From the NCBI GenBank assembly GCA_000023185.1, contig CP001622.1, positions 3,467,501-3,531,500 of the forward strand: DNA of 64,000 nucleotides, read 5' to 3'. The DNA comes from Rhizobium leguminosarum bv. trifolii WSM1325 (lineage in GTDB: Bacteria; Pseudomonadota; Alphaproteobacteria; Rhizobiales; Rhizobiaceae). Shown here in pieces: positions 1 to 10,000 of this stretch. The notes under the pieces were generated by a model. It searched no databases. It was not told where the DNA came from and saw only the letters and a program-made list of their open reading frames with translations. Position 1 is the stretch's first letter, and each line of letters opens with the position of its first letter. The translations under genes were made by a program, and so were the position numbers.

Positions 1-101
1 CGCCGATCCGTTTTTCGGCAGGGTGCGTAAATGCTTATGTCTTAGAAAAACCAATTTTTAATGCCAGCTATGGGAACATAAAAAACGAAGGGAGGACTAC
101 C

Positions 102-308
102 ATGGAAAACAAGAGGGCCAACTGCATTATCGAAGTCAGTGTCGACAGCGCCGATGGCCGCTATGCGGTCGGCATTATGAATATGCGCCAGGCACTCGAT
201 CTGCCGGAAATGCCTAGTCTGTCCTACACACATCCGGACCCAGTCAAGGCCGCCGCCGGTATCGTCGTCAGCCGCAAGGAACTGGCCGGCTTCATGGTCT
301 GCCGCTGA
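102..308 (+). CDS. small hypothetical protein, 68 aa
   Basis: A short reading frame with a strong ribosome binding site (GGGAGGA, then five bases to ATG). The product is soluble-looking, with no signal peptide or membrane segment, and has a mixed alpha/beta character with two short Val/Ile-rich stretches. I do not recognise a family. It stands alone, with about 160 bases before the next gene. The good Shine-Dalgarno and coding-like third-position GC support a real gene; its function is unknown. Confidence 0.6.
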   Translation: MENKRANCIIEVSVDSADGRYAVGIMNMRQALDLPEMPSLSYTHPDPVKAAAGIVVSRKELAGFMVCR

Positions 309-466
309 GGCAGCGCCACCCTAACAAAGCCGCGACGGCGCTTTATCCAAAGCGCTGAGCCCTTTTTGCAGCGCCTGTTATTCCCCTCGTTTTTTATTCA
401 CGCTGCTGGCATCCTTCTGTCGTTCATGCCAAGAAAACGGCATCAAAAGCAGGATAAGGATGGCAG

Positions 467-1273
467 ATGAGGGAGCGGCGCCCACCGCACAAGACGCGTG
501 AACGGACAAAGCCCGCCGATAACGCCGCGGCCAAACGGGTCACCCTTCCCCGTGCCCTTTCCAAGCTCGGTTATTGCTCCCGCACGCAGGCCGAACGCCT
601 GATCGCCGAAAATCGTGTTGCGGTTGACGGCCGAACCGTCAGCGATGCCTCCGCATGGGTCGATCTTGCCACGGCAAGCATCAGCATCGACGGCCTTGTC
701 ATCGCTGCCGAAGCGAAAATCTATCTGATGCTCAACAAGCCCCGCGGTCTCGTCACCACCCGCCACGATCCGGAAGGCAGGCCGACGGTCTATGATTGCC
801 TCAGGGATTTCGACATCCCGCATCTCTCTCCGGTCGGCCGGCTCGACAAGGCGAGCGAGGGCCTGCTGCTTTTCACCAACGACACCGAATTCGCCCAGAT
901 CCTGCTCGATCCGGTCACGCATGTGACGAAGACCTATCATGTCCAGATCGACCGCATCATGGACGACGAGGACATTGCCGCGATGACAGCGGGCATCCGC
1001 CACGACGGCGAGCTGCTGACGGCGACCGCCGCGCGGCGCCTGCGCCAGGGCGACAGGAATTCATGGATCGAGGTCGAGCTCGACGAGGGCCGCAACCGCC
1101 AGATCCGCCGCATGCTGGAGGCGCTCGGAACCGAATGCCTGCGCCTCGTGCGCGTCGCAATCGGCGGGCTCGAACTCGGCGAATTGCCGAAAGGCGCCGT
1201 GCGTGCGCTGACCGAACCGGAATTGCAGGCACTGCGCCGGAAAACCGGCATGGAAAGGACGAGACGCAATTGA
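467..1273 (+). CDS. RsuA/RluB-family rRNA pseudouridine synthase, 268 aa
   Basis: Isomerises a specific uridine in rRNA to pseudouridine in the cytoplasm. After a basic, disordered N-terminus of about 25 residues comes an S4 RNA-binding domain (about 28-75, LPRALSKLGYCSR). The catalytic domain opens with MLNKPRGLVTT and contains the GRLD motif at 124-127, Asp127 being the expected catalytic residue, and RNRQIRRML near residue 209. These are the hallmarks of the RsuA/RluB/RluE/RluF group; which uridine is modified cannot be read from the sequence. The stop codon overlaps a possible TTG start of the next gene, suggesting cotranscription. Confidence 0.9.
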   Translation: MRERRPPHKTRERTKPADNAAAKRVTLPRALSKLGYCSRTQAERLIAENRVAVDGRTVSDASAWVDLATASISIDGLVIAAEAKIYLMLNKPRGLVTTRHDPEGRPTVYDCLRDFDIPHLSPVGRLDKASEGLLLFTNDTEFAQILLDPVTHVTKTYHVQIDRIMDDEDIAAMTAGIRHDGELLTATAARRLRQGDRNSWIEVELDEGRNRQIRRMLEALGTECLRLVRVAIGGLELGELPKGAVRALTEPELQALRRKTGMERTRRN

Positions 1274-1287
1274 CCGCTGTGACGGAG

Positions 1288-1974
1288 ATGGCGCCGCATG
1301 ATTTCTGGCAGGAGCTTCACCCGCCCGGCACCTTTGCCGGCAATGGTGAATTCACCTCCTTCTATGTCGCCACGCTCGAAGACGGCCGCCAGCTTCGCCT
1401 GCCGATCCGTGAGCTGGCGGATGGCGACCGCGCCCTCGCCTCGCTGATCGTCAACCAGGCGAGCTTCGCCGTGCTCGATGCGCTCGCCGAAAGCCTCGCC
1501 GAAAAGATCAGGCCCATGCGCATCGACGTCGTCGCCGGCCTGCCGACGCTCGGCCTGACGCTGGCCGCCGCCGTGGCGCAGAAGCTCGGCCATGGCCGCT
1601 ATGTTCCGCTCGGCACCTCGCGCAAATTCTGGTATCGCGACGAGCTCTCCGTCGCCCTGTCTTCGATCACCACGCCGACACAGCAGAAACGCCTCTATAT
1701 CGATCCGCGCATGCTGCCGCTGCTTCAGGGACGGCGTGTCGCCCTCATCGATGACGTCATTTCCAGCGGCGCCTCGATCGTTGCCGGCCTCCATCTGCTG
1801 ATGGCCTGCGGCATCGAACCCGTCGTCATCGGTGCGGCCATGCTGCAATCGGAGCGCTGGCGCGAAAGCCTCGCAGCCGCCGGGCCGCAATGGAGCGCGC
1901 GCACCGTCGGCGTCTTCGCAACCCCCATTCTGGAGCGGAACGCGGCGGGCCGGTGGCAGGCACCACCAGCCTGA
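1288..1974 (+). CDS. phosphoribosyltransferase-family protein, 228 aa
   Basis: A type I phosphoribosyltransferase fold is indicated by the PRPP-binding signature VALIDDVISSGASI (about residues 151-164): a hydrophobic strand, two Asp and a small-residue loop. Upstream, VVAGLPTLGLTLA resembles the pyrophosphate-loop region. It looks most like the adenine/orotate-PRT-like proteins of unknown substrate, so no purine or pyrimidine specificity is claimed. I use ATG at 1288; an in-frame TTG at 1270 overlaps the stop of the pseudouridine synthase gene and is an alternative. The open frame continues upstream inside the previous gene, but that part is a shadow. Confidence 0.75.
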   Translation: MAPHDFWQELHPPGTFAGNGEFTSFYVATLEDGRQLRLPIRELADGDRALASLIVNQASFAVLDALAESLAEKIRPMRIDVVAGLPTLGLTLAAAVAQKLGHGRYVPLGTSRKFWYRDELSVALSSITTPTQQKRLYIDPRMLPLLQGRRVALIDDVISSGASIVAGLHLLMACGIEPVVIGAAMLQSERWRESLAAAGPQWSARTVGVFATPILERNAAGRWQAPPA

Positions 1975-2077
1975 CGCGAGATATGAGGATTGTTCAATCT
2001 TTGCCTGAAGGCGCCTCTGTACAGCGCATGAGGAACGATTACAGTCCCGCCTGATCGATGAAACAACGGATCTGCCC

Positions 2078-3823
2078 ATGTCGTTCGAGCAAGCATCCCT
2101 GCTGATCCTTCTGCTGGCGATGCTCATTCTCTTCTCGCTCAATCGCATCCGCATCGAAGTCGTCTCGATCGCCGGCCTGCTTGGCGGTTATGCGCTCGGC
2201 CTTTATCCCGCCGATCAGATCTTCACGGGCTTCGCCAGTCCCGTCGTCATCACCGTCGTCGAGATCCTGCTGATCGTCCAGGTGCTGGCGCGCGCCAAGC
2301 TCTTCGACAGTCTCGCTGCCCGTTTCGCGGCAGCAAGACCCAGGGACTTCACCGTCATCGCCTGCACGTCCGCGCTTGCCGGCTTCATGTCGATCTTCAT
2401 GAACAATATCGGCGCCTTTGCGATCACCTTACCGGTCGCGCTACGTCTCGGCACGGTCCTGACGATCCCCCGCCGCCAGCTCGTCATGCCGGTCTCGTTC
2501 GCGGCCCTGCTCGGCGGCCTCGTTTCGCTGATCGGCACGCCGGCCAACCTGCTCGTCAGCGATGCGCTCGCCAAGGCGACCGGAACCGGCTTTCACTTCT
2601 TCGATTTCGCCTATGTCGGCCTGCCGATCGCCATCGCCGGCATTCTGCTCATCGCCTTTCGCGTGCAGCGCCTGTTTCCGGAACCCGACGAAACACCGGT
2701 AAAAATCTCTCCGGCCGCGCGCCGCATCGTCGTCGAGCGTCGCATCCCTGACGTCTCGCCGCTGATCGGTGTGCGACTTTCCGATTGCCCGGTGCGTTTC
2801 GGCATCAAGCCGCATGCGCTGATCCGCGGCGACAGTTTCGTCTTCGGTCCGCTCGACCAGTCGGTGATCGAACCCGGCGACGTGCTGCTTGCCGAAGGCG
2901 CCGATGCGGTCTTTGCCGGCCTTGCCGCCACGCAGGCGCTGATCGCCGATGCCCATCCGCATGGCCTGCAGCCGGATTTCACCCGTGTCGAAGCCGTCGT
3001 GATGCCGGAGAGCACGTTGGTCGGTTCGCGCGTCGGCTCGCTCGAAGTCTTCCACCATCGCGGCATCGCGGTCGCCGCCCTTTCCATGCGCGCGCTACGC
3101 ATCGAGGGCCGCTTCCTCGACCTGCAATTGTCGATCGGCGATATATTGACGCTGGAGGGGCCGCGCATTGCAATCGGCGAAGCGTTAGAGGAAAGCGAGT
3201 GCCTGCCGCTCGCCTCGACAGCACCGAGCGAACCGGCGCCGCTCCTATCCTGGCGGCCCTTCGCGCTCTTTGCCTGCGGCGTCGCCGCCTCGGCGTCCGG
3301 CCTGCGTCCCGACGTCGCTTTTGCCGGCGTCGTGCTCGTGCTCGCTCTGCTCAATCACCTCAACATCCGTCAGGCGATGGCCGATCTCAACTGGCCGATC
3401 ATCATCATGCTGGCGGCGATGATCCCGATCGGCCAAGCGGTGGCGACCACCGGAGCGGCCGAAACCATTGCCGGCTGGCTCAGCCTCGTCGTGCCGATCA
3501 CCCATCCGCTCTTCGGCATCGCCCTCATCCTTTTCCTGGCCATGGCATTGACGCCTTTTGTCAACAACGCGACGGTCGCAATCGTCCTGACCCCGATCGC
3601 ACTGGAATTCGCAAGAGCCGGCAGGCATGCGCCGGACGCCTATCTGATCGCGGTCGCCGCCGGTGCGTCGCTCGATTTCCTGACGCCCTTCGGCCATCAC
3701 AACAACACGCTGGCAATGGGCATCGGCGGTTACCGCTTCGGCGATTTCCTGCGCGCCGGCTGGCCGCTTGCCGTCGCAAGTTACGGCCTCGCCCTGCTTC
3801 TTACCGGTCTGTTCTGGCTGTGA
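2078..3823 (+). CDS. SLC13/CitM-like permease with RCK_C (TrkA-C) domains, 581 aa
   Basis: Inner-membrane transporter. The N-terminal half has about five hydrophobic segments (first near residues 5-20) with a GTPANLLVSDAL motif like the substrate/sodium loop of the divalent anion:sodium symporter family. A cytoplasmic block, roughly 205-385, looks like two RCK_C regulatory domains (DVSPLIGVRLSDCPVRFG and a second VGSRVGSLEV unit). The C-terminal half returns to membrane segments with FVNNATVAIVLTPIAL and DFLTPFGHHNN. The layout matches sulfate/dicarboxylate-type permeases such as SdaC/CitT relatives. The substrate is not determinable, and no operon partners are evident. Confidence 0.85.
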   Translation: MSFEQASLLILLLAMLILFSLNRIRIEVVSIAGLLGGYALGLYPADQIFTGFASPVVITVVEILLIVQVLARAKLFDSLAARFAAARPRDFTVIACTSALAGFMSIFMNNIGAFAITLPVALRLGTVLTIPRRQLVMPVSFAALLGGLVSLIGTPANLLVSDALAKATGTGFHFFDFAYVGLPIAIAGILLIAFRVQRLFPEPDETPVKISPAARRIVVERRIPDVSPLIGVRLSDCPVRFGIKPHALIRGDSFVFGPLDQSVIEPGDVLLAEGADAVFAGLAATQALIADAHPHGLQPDFTRVEAVVMPESTLVGSRVGSLEVFHHRGIAVAALSMRALRIEGRFLDLQLSIGDILTLEGPRIAIGEALEESECLPLASTAPSEPAPLLSWRPFALFACGVAASASGLRPDVAFAGVVLVLALLNHLNIRQAMADLNWPIIIMLAAMIPIGQAVATTGAAETIAGWLSLVVPITHPLFGIALILFLAMALTPFVNNATVAIVLTPIALEFARAGRHAPDAYLIAVAAGASLDFLTPFGHHNNTLAMGIGGYRFGDFLRAGWPLAVASYGLALLLTGLFWL

Positions 3824-3907
3824 TGCGATACCCGATCGGCTTGACTTCCCCAGCAATGAAACTAGAGCAGGAAGTCTTCACCCAATAATTAAGGACAGTC
3901 GAGCGCC

Positions 3908-4852
3908 GTGCGAATTCTCTCCGAAGCCCATTTCCCGGAATTGCCGAACTATTATCGCGGCAAGGTGCGCGAGAATTACGATCTTCCGGACGGACGACGC
4001 ATTATTATCAGCACCGACCGGCTGAGCGCTTTCGACCGCATCCTCACCTGCATCCCCTATAAGGGCGAGGTGCTGACGCAGACGGCGCGCTACTGGTTCG
4101 AGGCGACGAAGGACATCTGCCCGAACCACGTTCTCGACTATCCCGACCCGAATGTCGTCATCGGCAAGCGGCTCGACATCCTGCCGGTCGAGATCGTCGT
4201 GCGCGGTTATCTCGCCGGCACCACCGGCACCTCGATCCTGACGCTTTATAAAAAGGGCGAACGCGAGATGTACGGCATGCGTCTGCCCGACGGTATGCGC
4301 GACAACCAGATCCTGCCGGAACCCGTCATCACGCCGACCAGCAAGGAATTCGACGGCGGCCACGATGAACCGCTGACACCCACCGAAATCGTCACGCGTG
4401 GCCTTCTCACCAATGAACAATGGCAGACGCTGTCGACATATGCGCTCGCCCTCTTTGCCCGTGGCCAGGAGATGGCGGCGAACAACGGGCTGATCCTGGT
4501 CGATACCAAATACGAGTTCGGCACCGATGGTGACGGCAACATTATCCTCGCCGACGAGATCCACACGCCGGACAGCAGCCGCTACTGGCTTGCCGAAAGC
4601 TATCCGGCAAGCTTTGTCGCCGGAAAACGCCCGGAGAGTTTCGACAAGGATTTCGTCCGCGCCTGGGTGGCGGAGCGCTGCGATCCCTATAAGGACGAGA
4701 TCCCGGAAATCCCCGCCGAACTGATCGAGCAGACATCGGCCGTCTACATCAAGGCCTACGAGGCGATCACCGGTGAGCGCTTCGTTCCCGACGATAGCGG
4801 CGAGACGCCGCTTGCCCGTGTCCGAACCAACCTCACCCGCTATTTTCCCTGA
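3908..4852 (+). CDS. purC: phosphoribosylaminoimidazole-succinocarboxamide synthase, 314 aa
   Basis: SAICAR synthase joins CAIR and aspartate with ATP in step 8 of de novo purine synthesis. Family signatures are [11 protein letters not shown] near the N-terminus (ATP-binding strand), [12 protein letters not shown], the conserved [12 protein letters not shown], and [14 protein letters not shown]. At 314 residues it is the long form, closer in size to the yeast-type enzyme than to the roughly 240-255-residue bacterial form; rhizobia commonly have a separate short purC with purSQL, so this may be a second copy. GTG start. It is monocistronic, between the permease and a repeat. Confidence 0.92.
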   Translation: MRILSEAHFPELPNYYRGKVRENYDLPDGRRIIISTDRLSAFDRILTCIPYKGEVLTQTARYWFEATKDICPNHVLDYPDPNVVIGKRLDILPVEIVVRGYLAGTTGTSILTLYKKGEREMYGMRLPDGMRDNQILPEPVITPTSKEFDGGHDEPLTPTEIVTRGLLTNEQWQTLSTYALALFARGQEMAANNGLILVDTKYEFGTDGDGNIILADEIHTPDSSRYWLAESYPASFVAGKRPESFDKDFVRAWVAERCDPYKDEIPEIPAELIEQTSAVYIKAYEAITGERFVPDDSGETPLARVRTNLTRYFP

Positions 4853-4913
4853 AAAGGCGAACGCGAGGGCCGCCAAGCTGTTCACCGGCTTGCGGCGTTT
4901 CGCCCAATCGCGC

Positions 4914-5017
4914 TAGAGCGCCGAGCGTCCAACAGGACGCGCTAAGGACGCTCTATCACTTTGAATTGGCGCATAATCCTTTCCGAAAATCGATTCCGAT
5001 TTTCGGGGTTATGCGCT
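4914..5017. repeat. rhizobial intergenic palindromic repeat
   Basis: Two nested inverted repeats lie here. The first pairs AGAGCG/GAGCGTCC-type sequence with GGACGCTCT (about 4914-4954). The second has an outer stem GCGCATAA (4969-4976) with TTATGCGC (5009-5016), and an inner perfect stem CCGAAAATCG (4983-4992) with CGATTTTCGG (4997-5006) around ATTC. The structure is typical of dispersed non-coding palindromes in Rhizobium genomes. It follows purC and may act as an RNA hairpin or weak terminator. Confidence 0.75.
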
Positions 5018-5062
5018 AGCATCGAAAAAAAGGGGTATCGGGCTCAGCCCGGCGGGGAACAG

Positions 5063-5665
5063 ATGGTAAGAAGGCCAAGACGCAAGGCCGAGGAAACGCG
5101 GGAAGACATTCTCTCCATGGCGGAGATGCTGTTTCGCGAGCGCGGCTTCGTTGCGGTGTCGATCGCCGATATCGCCGGTGCGCTCCACATGTCGCCCGCC
5201 AATGTCTTCAAGCATTTCCGTTCCAAGGTGGCGCTCGTCGATGCGATCGCAGGACGCCATCTCGACGATGCTGCCGAGCGCTTCGCCGCCTTCGATGAGA
5301 AGCTGCCGCCGAAGGAACAACTGCTCCGCTTCATCCTGCGCCTGCTGGAAAGCCACCTGCAGGACATCCAGAAGAACCCTTATATCTTCGAAATGGTGCT
5401 TTCGACGATCGAAGCCAAACTCGAGGCCGGCAATCGTTATCGCGCCCGCATCGAGGCAAAGCTCGGCGAGATCATCCGCGAAGGCATGGCGGAGGGAAGT
5501 TATCATTGCCGCGATCCCGAAAGCGCGGCGCATACGGTGGCAGATGTCCTGGCCTGCGTGCTGCACCCTGTCCTGATCGCTCGCGACGACAAGGAGACGC
5601 TCGTGCACCGCGCCGAAAAAATCGTGTGTTTCGTCCATGCCGCACTGCAAAATAGCGCTTGCTAA
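5063..5665 (+). CDS. TetR-family transcriptional regulator, 200 aa
   Basis: N-terminal TetR helix-turn-helix (about residues 12-58: TREDILSMAEMLFRERGF, then VSIADIAGALHMSPANVFKHF). The C-terminal ligand-binding region is all-helical and poorly conserved, as usual. ATG at 5063 is preceded by GGGGAA and gives a normal 200-residue length; an upstream in-frame ATG at 4961 would put repeat DNA into the coding region. It lies immediately upstream of, and in the same direction as, the RND efflux genes, so it probably represses them in response to a pump substrate; this is inference from position. Confidence 0.85.
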   Translation: MVRRPRRKAEETREDILSMAEMLFRERGFVAVSIADIAGALHMSPANVFKHFRSKVALVDAIAGRHLDDAAERFAAFDEKLPPKEQLLRFILRLLESHLQDIQKNPYIFEMVLSTIEAKLEAGNRYRARIEAKLGEIIREGMAEGSYHCRDPESAAHTVADVLACVLHPVLIARDDKETLVHRAEKIVCFVHAALQNSAC

Positions 5666-5680
5666 GTGATGATTGCTGAA

Positions 5681-5696
5681 TTACGTCACTTCGTAA
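5681..5696. promoter_or_regulatory. possible operator upstream of the RND operon
   Basis: TTACG and CGTAA (5681-5685 and 5692-5696) form an inverted repeat with a 6-base spacer between the tetR stop and the adaptor gene. Its size and position fit a TetR-family operator, but the half-sites are short and chance occurrence is quite possible. Confidence 0.25.
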
Positions 5697-5833
5697 AGCT
5701 TTTCTTAAATTCGGATAACGGCATTTGAAGCCAACCCAATCCTGACGCTTATAAAAGCCTGCGCTCGATCAAGCCGAGCCCGTGGGCCGAGCTCGTGGAT
5801 TGAACGGCGATTGCCACCGCACAGGAATTCAGC

Positions 5834-7045
5834 ATGATACGGCGTGCCCTCCTCATCTCCTCGGCCCTGGCATTCGCAGCCCTTCTCGCCGCCTGCAGCG
5901 ACAGTGGCTCCAAGCCCGCCGGCAATGCGGGTGCAGGCGCGGCGCAGCAGGCTGCCCCCGTCGGCGTCATCGCGCTGACGAAGGGCACCTTCCCGATCAC
6001 CACGATCCTGCCCGGCCGCGCCGAGACCTTTCAGACCGCCGATATTCGGCCGCAGGTGAGCGGCCTGATCCGCGAGATCGCCTTTAAGGAAGGCGGCGAA
6101 ATCAAGAAGGGCGATCTTCTCTACCAGATCGAGGATGCTCCCTATATCGCTGCCGTCGAGCAGGCCAAGGCGGCGATTTCCAAGGCGCAGGCGAGCGTGC
6201 CGAGCGCTGAAAGCAATCTCGACCGCTACCAGCGCCTCGTCGGCAGCGGCGCCACCCAGATCGAATTCGAAACGGCCAAGACGACGCTGCTCCAGGCCAA
6301 GGCCGAAGTCGAGTCGGCGAAGGCCGCGCTGTCCGCTGCACAGATCGACCTCGACCACACCAGGATCGTCGCCCCTTTCGATGGCATCATCGACCAGACG
6401 GCCGTTAATGTCGGCAATGTCGTCTCTGCCAACCAGACGACGGCGCTGACGACGATCCGCCAGCTCGATCCGATCTACATCTCGCTGACGGAATCGAGCA
6501 CCAACCTCTTGAAGCTGCGCGATGCGATGGCCGCCGGCGACATCAAGGGTGAAGCCAATGTCGTCTTCCATCTGATCCTCGAAAACGGCAAGGAATACAA
6601 CCAGCAGGGCAAGCTCGACATGTCGAAGCAGGTGGTCAGTGAGACCACAGGCACCTTCATCATCCGCGTGCTCTTTCCCAATCCCGACCGTATCGTGCTG
6701 CCCGGTATGTATGTCCGCGCAACCGTCGAGCTCGGCGCCGAGGCCGGTTATGCGCTGCCGCAGCTGGCGACGAGCCGTGACGCCAACGGCCGGCTGACGG
6801 CACAATTCGTTTCCGCCGACGGCAAGGTCGAAACCCGCGCCTTCGAGAACAGCTCGCCCTCCAACAATTCCTGGCTCGTGACCGAAGGCATCAAGGACGG
6901 CGATCAGCTGATCGTCAGCGGCCTGCAATCGATCACTTCAGGCATGCCGGTGAAGCCGGTCCCGATGAAGATCAACGACACCGGCGTGGTCATGCCTGCC
7001 GAGCAGCCCGCGGCCGGTGACGCGCAGAAGCCGGCAGCGAAGTAA
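5834..7045 (+). CDS. RND efflux periplasmic adaptor (membrane fusion) lipoprotein, 403 aa
   Basis: AcrA/MexA-type adaptor linking the inner-membrane pump to the outer-membrane channel. The signal peptide ends in a lipobox LLAAC with the lipidated Cys at residue 21. The biotinyl-lipoyl half-motif QVSGLIREIAFKEGGEIKKGD follows, then a helical-hairpin segment (about 100-170) rich in Ala/Glu/Lys, a beta-barrel part and a membrane-proximal domain. Length is normal for the family. It is the first gene of a three-gene efflux set with a TetR gene just upstream. Drug specificity cannot be inferred. Confidence 0.92.
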   Translation: MIRRALLISSALAFAALLAACSDSGSKPAGNAGAGAAQQAAPVGVIALTKGTFPITTILPGRAETFQTADIRPQVSGLIREIAFKEGGEIKKGDLLYQIEDAPYIAAVEQAKAAISKAQASVPSAESNLDRYQRLVGSGATQIEFETAKTTLLQAKAEVESAKAALSAAQIDLDHTRIVAPFDGIIDQTAVNVGNVVSANQTTALTTIRQLDPIYISLTESSTNLLKLRDAMAAGDIKGEANVVFHLILENGKEYNQQGKLDMSKQVVSETTGTFIIRVLFPNPDRIVLPGMYVRATVELGAEAGYALPQLATSRDANGRLTAQFVSADGKVETRAFENSSPSNNSWLVTEGIKDGDQLIVSGLQSITSGMPVKPVPMKINDTGVVMPAEQPAAGDAQKPAAK

Positions 7046-7093
7046 TCGCTGCAGGCCCGCATCGTCACCGTCTCAGCCGCACAGGAATAACCG

Positions 7094-10000
7094 ATGGCCA
7101 AGTTTTTCATCCGACGTCCGATTTTCGCTTGGGTCATTGCGATCACCATCATGCTCGCCGGCCTGCTGGCGATTTTCACGCTGTCGATCTCGCAATATCC
7201 CGACATCGCCCCGACGACGGTTCGCATCAACGCCACCTATCGCGGCGCCAGCGCCGAGACTGTCGAGAAATCGGTGACGACGATCATCGAGGACGGCATG
7301 ACCGGCCTCGACGACCTCACCTACATGACCTCGACCTCATCGACGGGTTCGGCCAGCATCCAGCTCACCTTCGGAACGAGCGCCGACCCCGATATCGCCC
7401 AGGTGCAGGTGCAGAACAAGCTGCAGCTGGTTCAGTCGCAGCTTCCAAGCGACGTCATCGATGCCGGCATCAGCGTCACCCGCTCGACCTCGAGCATCCT
7501 TCTCGTCGGCTCGCTCGTTTCGACCGACGGCAAGCGCAATTCTGTCGACCTCGGCAATATCATGTCGACCTCGATCGAGGATCAGATCCAGCGCCTGGAA
7601 GGCGTCGGCAGCATCAATGTCTTCGGTTCAGGATACGCCATGCGCGTCTGGCTCGATCCGTTCAAGCTGCTGAAATACCAGTTGACGCCGAGCGACGTGA
7701 CGTCAGCCATCCAGGCGCAGAACACCCAGGTCTCCGTCGGTTCGCTCGGTGCCCAGCCGACGATCCCCGGCCAGCAGATCAACGTCACCATCACCGCCCA
7801 AAGCCAGCTGACCACCGTCGCCGATTTCGAGCACATCATCCTGAAGGTCGAAAAGGACGGCGCGACGGTGCGCTTGAGCGACGTCTCGCGCATCGAGATC
7901 GGGCAGGAAAGCTACGGCGGCAGTTCGCGCTACAACGGCCAGCCGTCGACCGGTTTCGCCGTCAATCTTGCAATTGGCGCCAACGCCATCGATACCGCCG
8001 CCCGTGTGCGCTCCGCGCTCGAGGTTATCGGCCGCGGCCTGCCGGCAGGTGTCGAGATCACCTATCCCTACGACACCACGCCCTTCGTGGAACTGTCGAT
8101 CGAGAAGGTCGTGCACACGCTGATCGAGGCGATCGTGCTCGTCTTCGTGGTGCTGCTCGTCTTCCTGCAGAATCTCCGGGCGACGCTGATCCCGACGATT
8201 GCGGTTCCCGTGGTGCTGCTCGGCACCTTCGGGGTGCTGGCGGTCACCGGCTATTCGATCAATACCTTGACGATGTTCGCCATGGTGCTGGCGATCGGCC
8301 TTCTCGTCGACGATGCCATCGTCGTCGTCGAAAACGTCGAACGCATCATGTCCGAAGAAAAGCTTTCGCCGCTCGAGGCAACGGAAAAATCGATGGGCGA
8401 GATCACCGGCGCCATCGTCGGCATCGCGCTCGTCCTCACCGCCGTCTTCATTCCGATGGCCTTCTTCGGCGGTTCGACCGGCATCATCTATCGCCAGTTC
8501 TCGATCACCATCGTCTCGGCCATGCTGCTGTCGGCGCTCGTCGCCCTCGTGCTGACGCCCGCACTTTGCGCCACGATGCTGAAGCCGGTCGGCGAACACA
8601 GGAAGCACCGCGTCGGCGACTGGTTCAACCGCAACTTCACGCGCTCGACCAACGGCTATATCACCACCATCGGCTATCTGCTGAAGCGTCCGATCCGCGT
8701 CATGCTGGTCTTCCTTCTGGTCGGCGCCGGCTGCGCCTATCTCTTCACCCGCCTGCCGAGCTCCTTCCTGCCGCAGGAAGACCAGGGCGTGCTGCTGACC
8801 ATCGTCACCACGCCGCCGGGCTCGACCACGCAGCAGACCCAGGCAGTCGTCGAAAAGGTCGAGAAATACTATCGTGAAAACGAGAAGGACGCCGTCGATT
8901 CCGTGTTCGGCGCGCTCGGCTTCGGCTTCAGCGGTTCCGGCCAGAACAGCGCCATCGTCTTCACCAAACTCAAGGATTTCTCGCTGCGCACCGATCCGAC
9001 GCTGAGCGCCCAGTCAGTCGTCAACCGTGCGCTTGGCAATTTCTTTGCGATCCGCGAGGCGCAGGTCTTCGCGTTGCTGCCGCCGGCGATCCAGGGTCTC
9101 GGGGTGTCGAGCGGCTTCTCCATGTATCTCGTCGACACCGGCGGCCACGGCAATGACGCCCTGACGGCCGCCTCCAAGCGGCTGATCCAGATGGGCAATA
9201 GCTCAGGCAAGATCGTGGCGCTGCGCAGCAGCAACAAGGAAGTCGAGCCGCAGATGCGCATCGTGCTCGATCAGGAAAAGATTGGCGCCATGGGCGTCGA
9301 CATCGCCTCGGTCAATTCGATGCTGTCGATCATCTTCACCGGCCGTGACGTCAACGACTTCACGCTGAACGGCGAGATCAAGCCGGTCTACGTCGAGGGC
9401 GATGCGCCCTTCCGCATGCAGCCGAGCGACCTCAACCACTGGTACGCCCGCAACAATGACGGCGAAATGGTGCCCTTCTCCGCCTTTACCCGCACGGAAT
9501 GGGTGAAGGGCGCGCCCTCGCTTGCCCGCTTCAACGCCGTCAGCGCCATTCCGCTCGACGGCGCTTCCGCACCCGGGGTTTCTTCCGGCGATGCGATGAA
9601 CGAAATGGAAGCACTGACCAATCAGCTCGGCGGCGGTTATACGGTCGCCTGGCAGGGCATCTCCTATCAGGAGCGGCTGTCCGGTTCGCAGGCGCCGATG
9701 CTCTACGCGATCTCGGTACTGGTCGTCTTCCTCTGCCTGGCAGCGCTTTACGAAAGCTGGTCGATCCCCTTCTCGGTGATCATGGCGGTGCCTGTCGGCA
9801 TCCTCGGGGCGCTGACGGCGGCAACCCTCTTCGGCCAGGCGAACGACGTCTATTTCAAGGTCGGCTTGCTGACCACTATCGGGCTGGCGGCGAAGAACGC
9901 CATCCTGATCGTCGAATTCGCCAAGGACCGCATGGAAAGCGGCATGGGGCTCTACGAGGCGACATTGGAAGCGGCGAGATTGCGCCTGCGGCCGATCATT

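Noticed and set aside
796..1287. Upstream extension of the phosphoribosyltransferase frame
   Set aside because: It lies inside the pseudouridine synthase gene in another frame and is Arg/Pro-rich shadow sequence.
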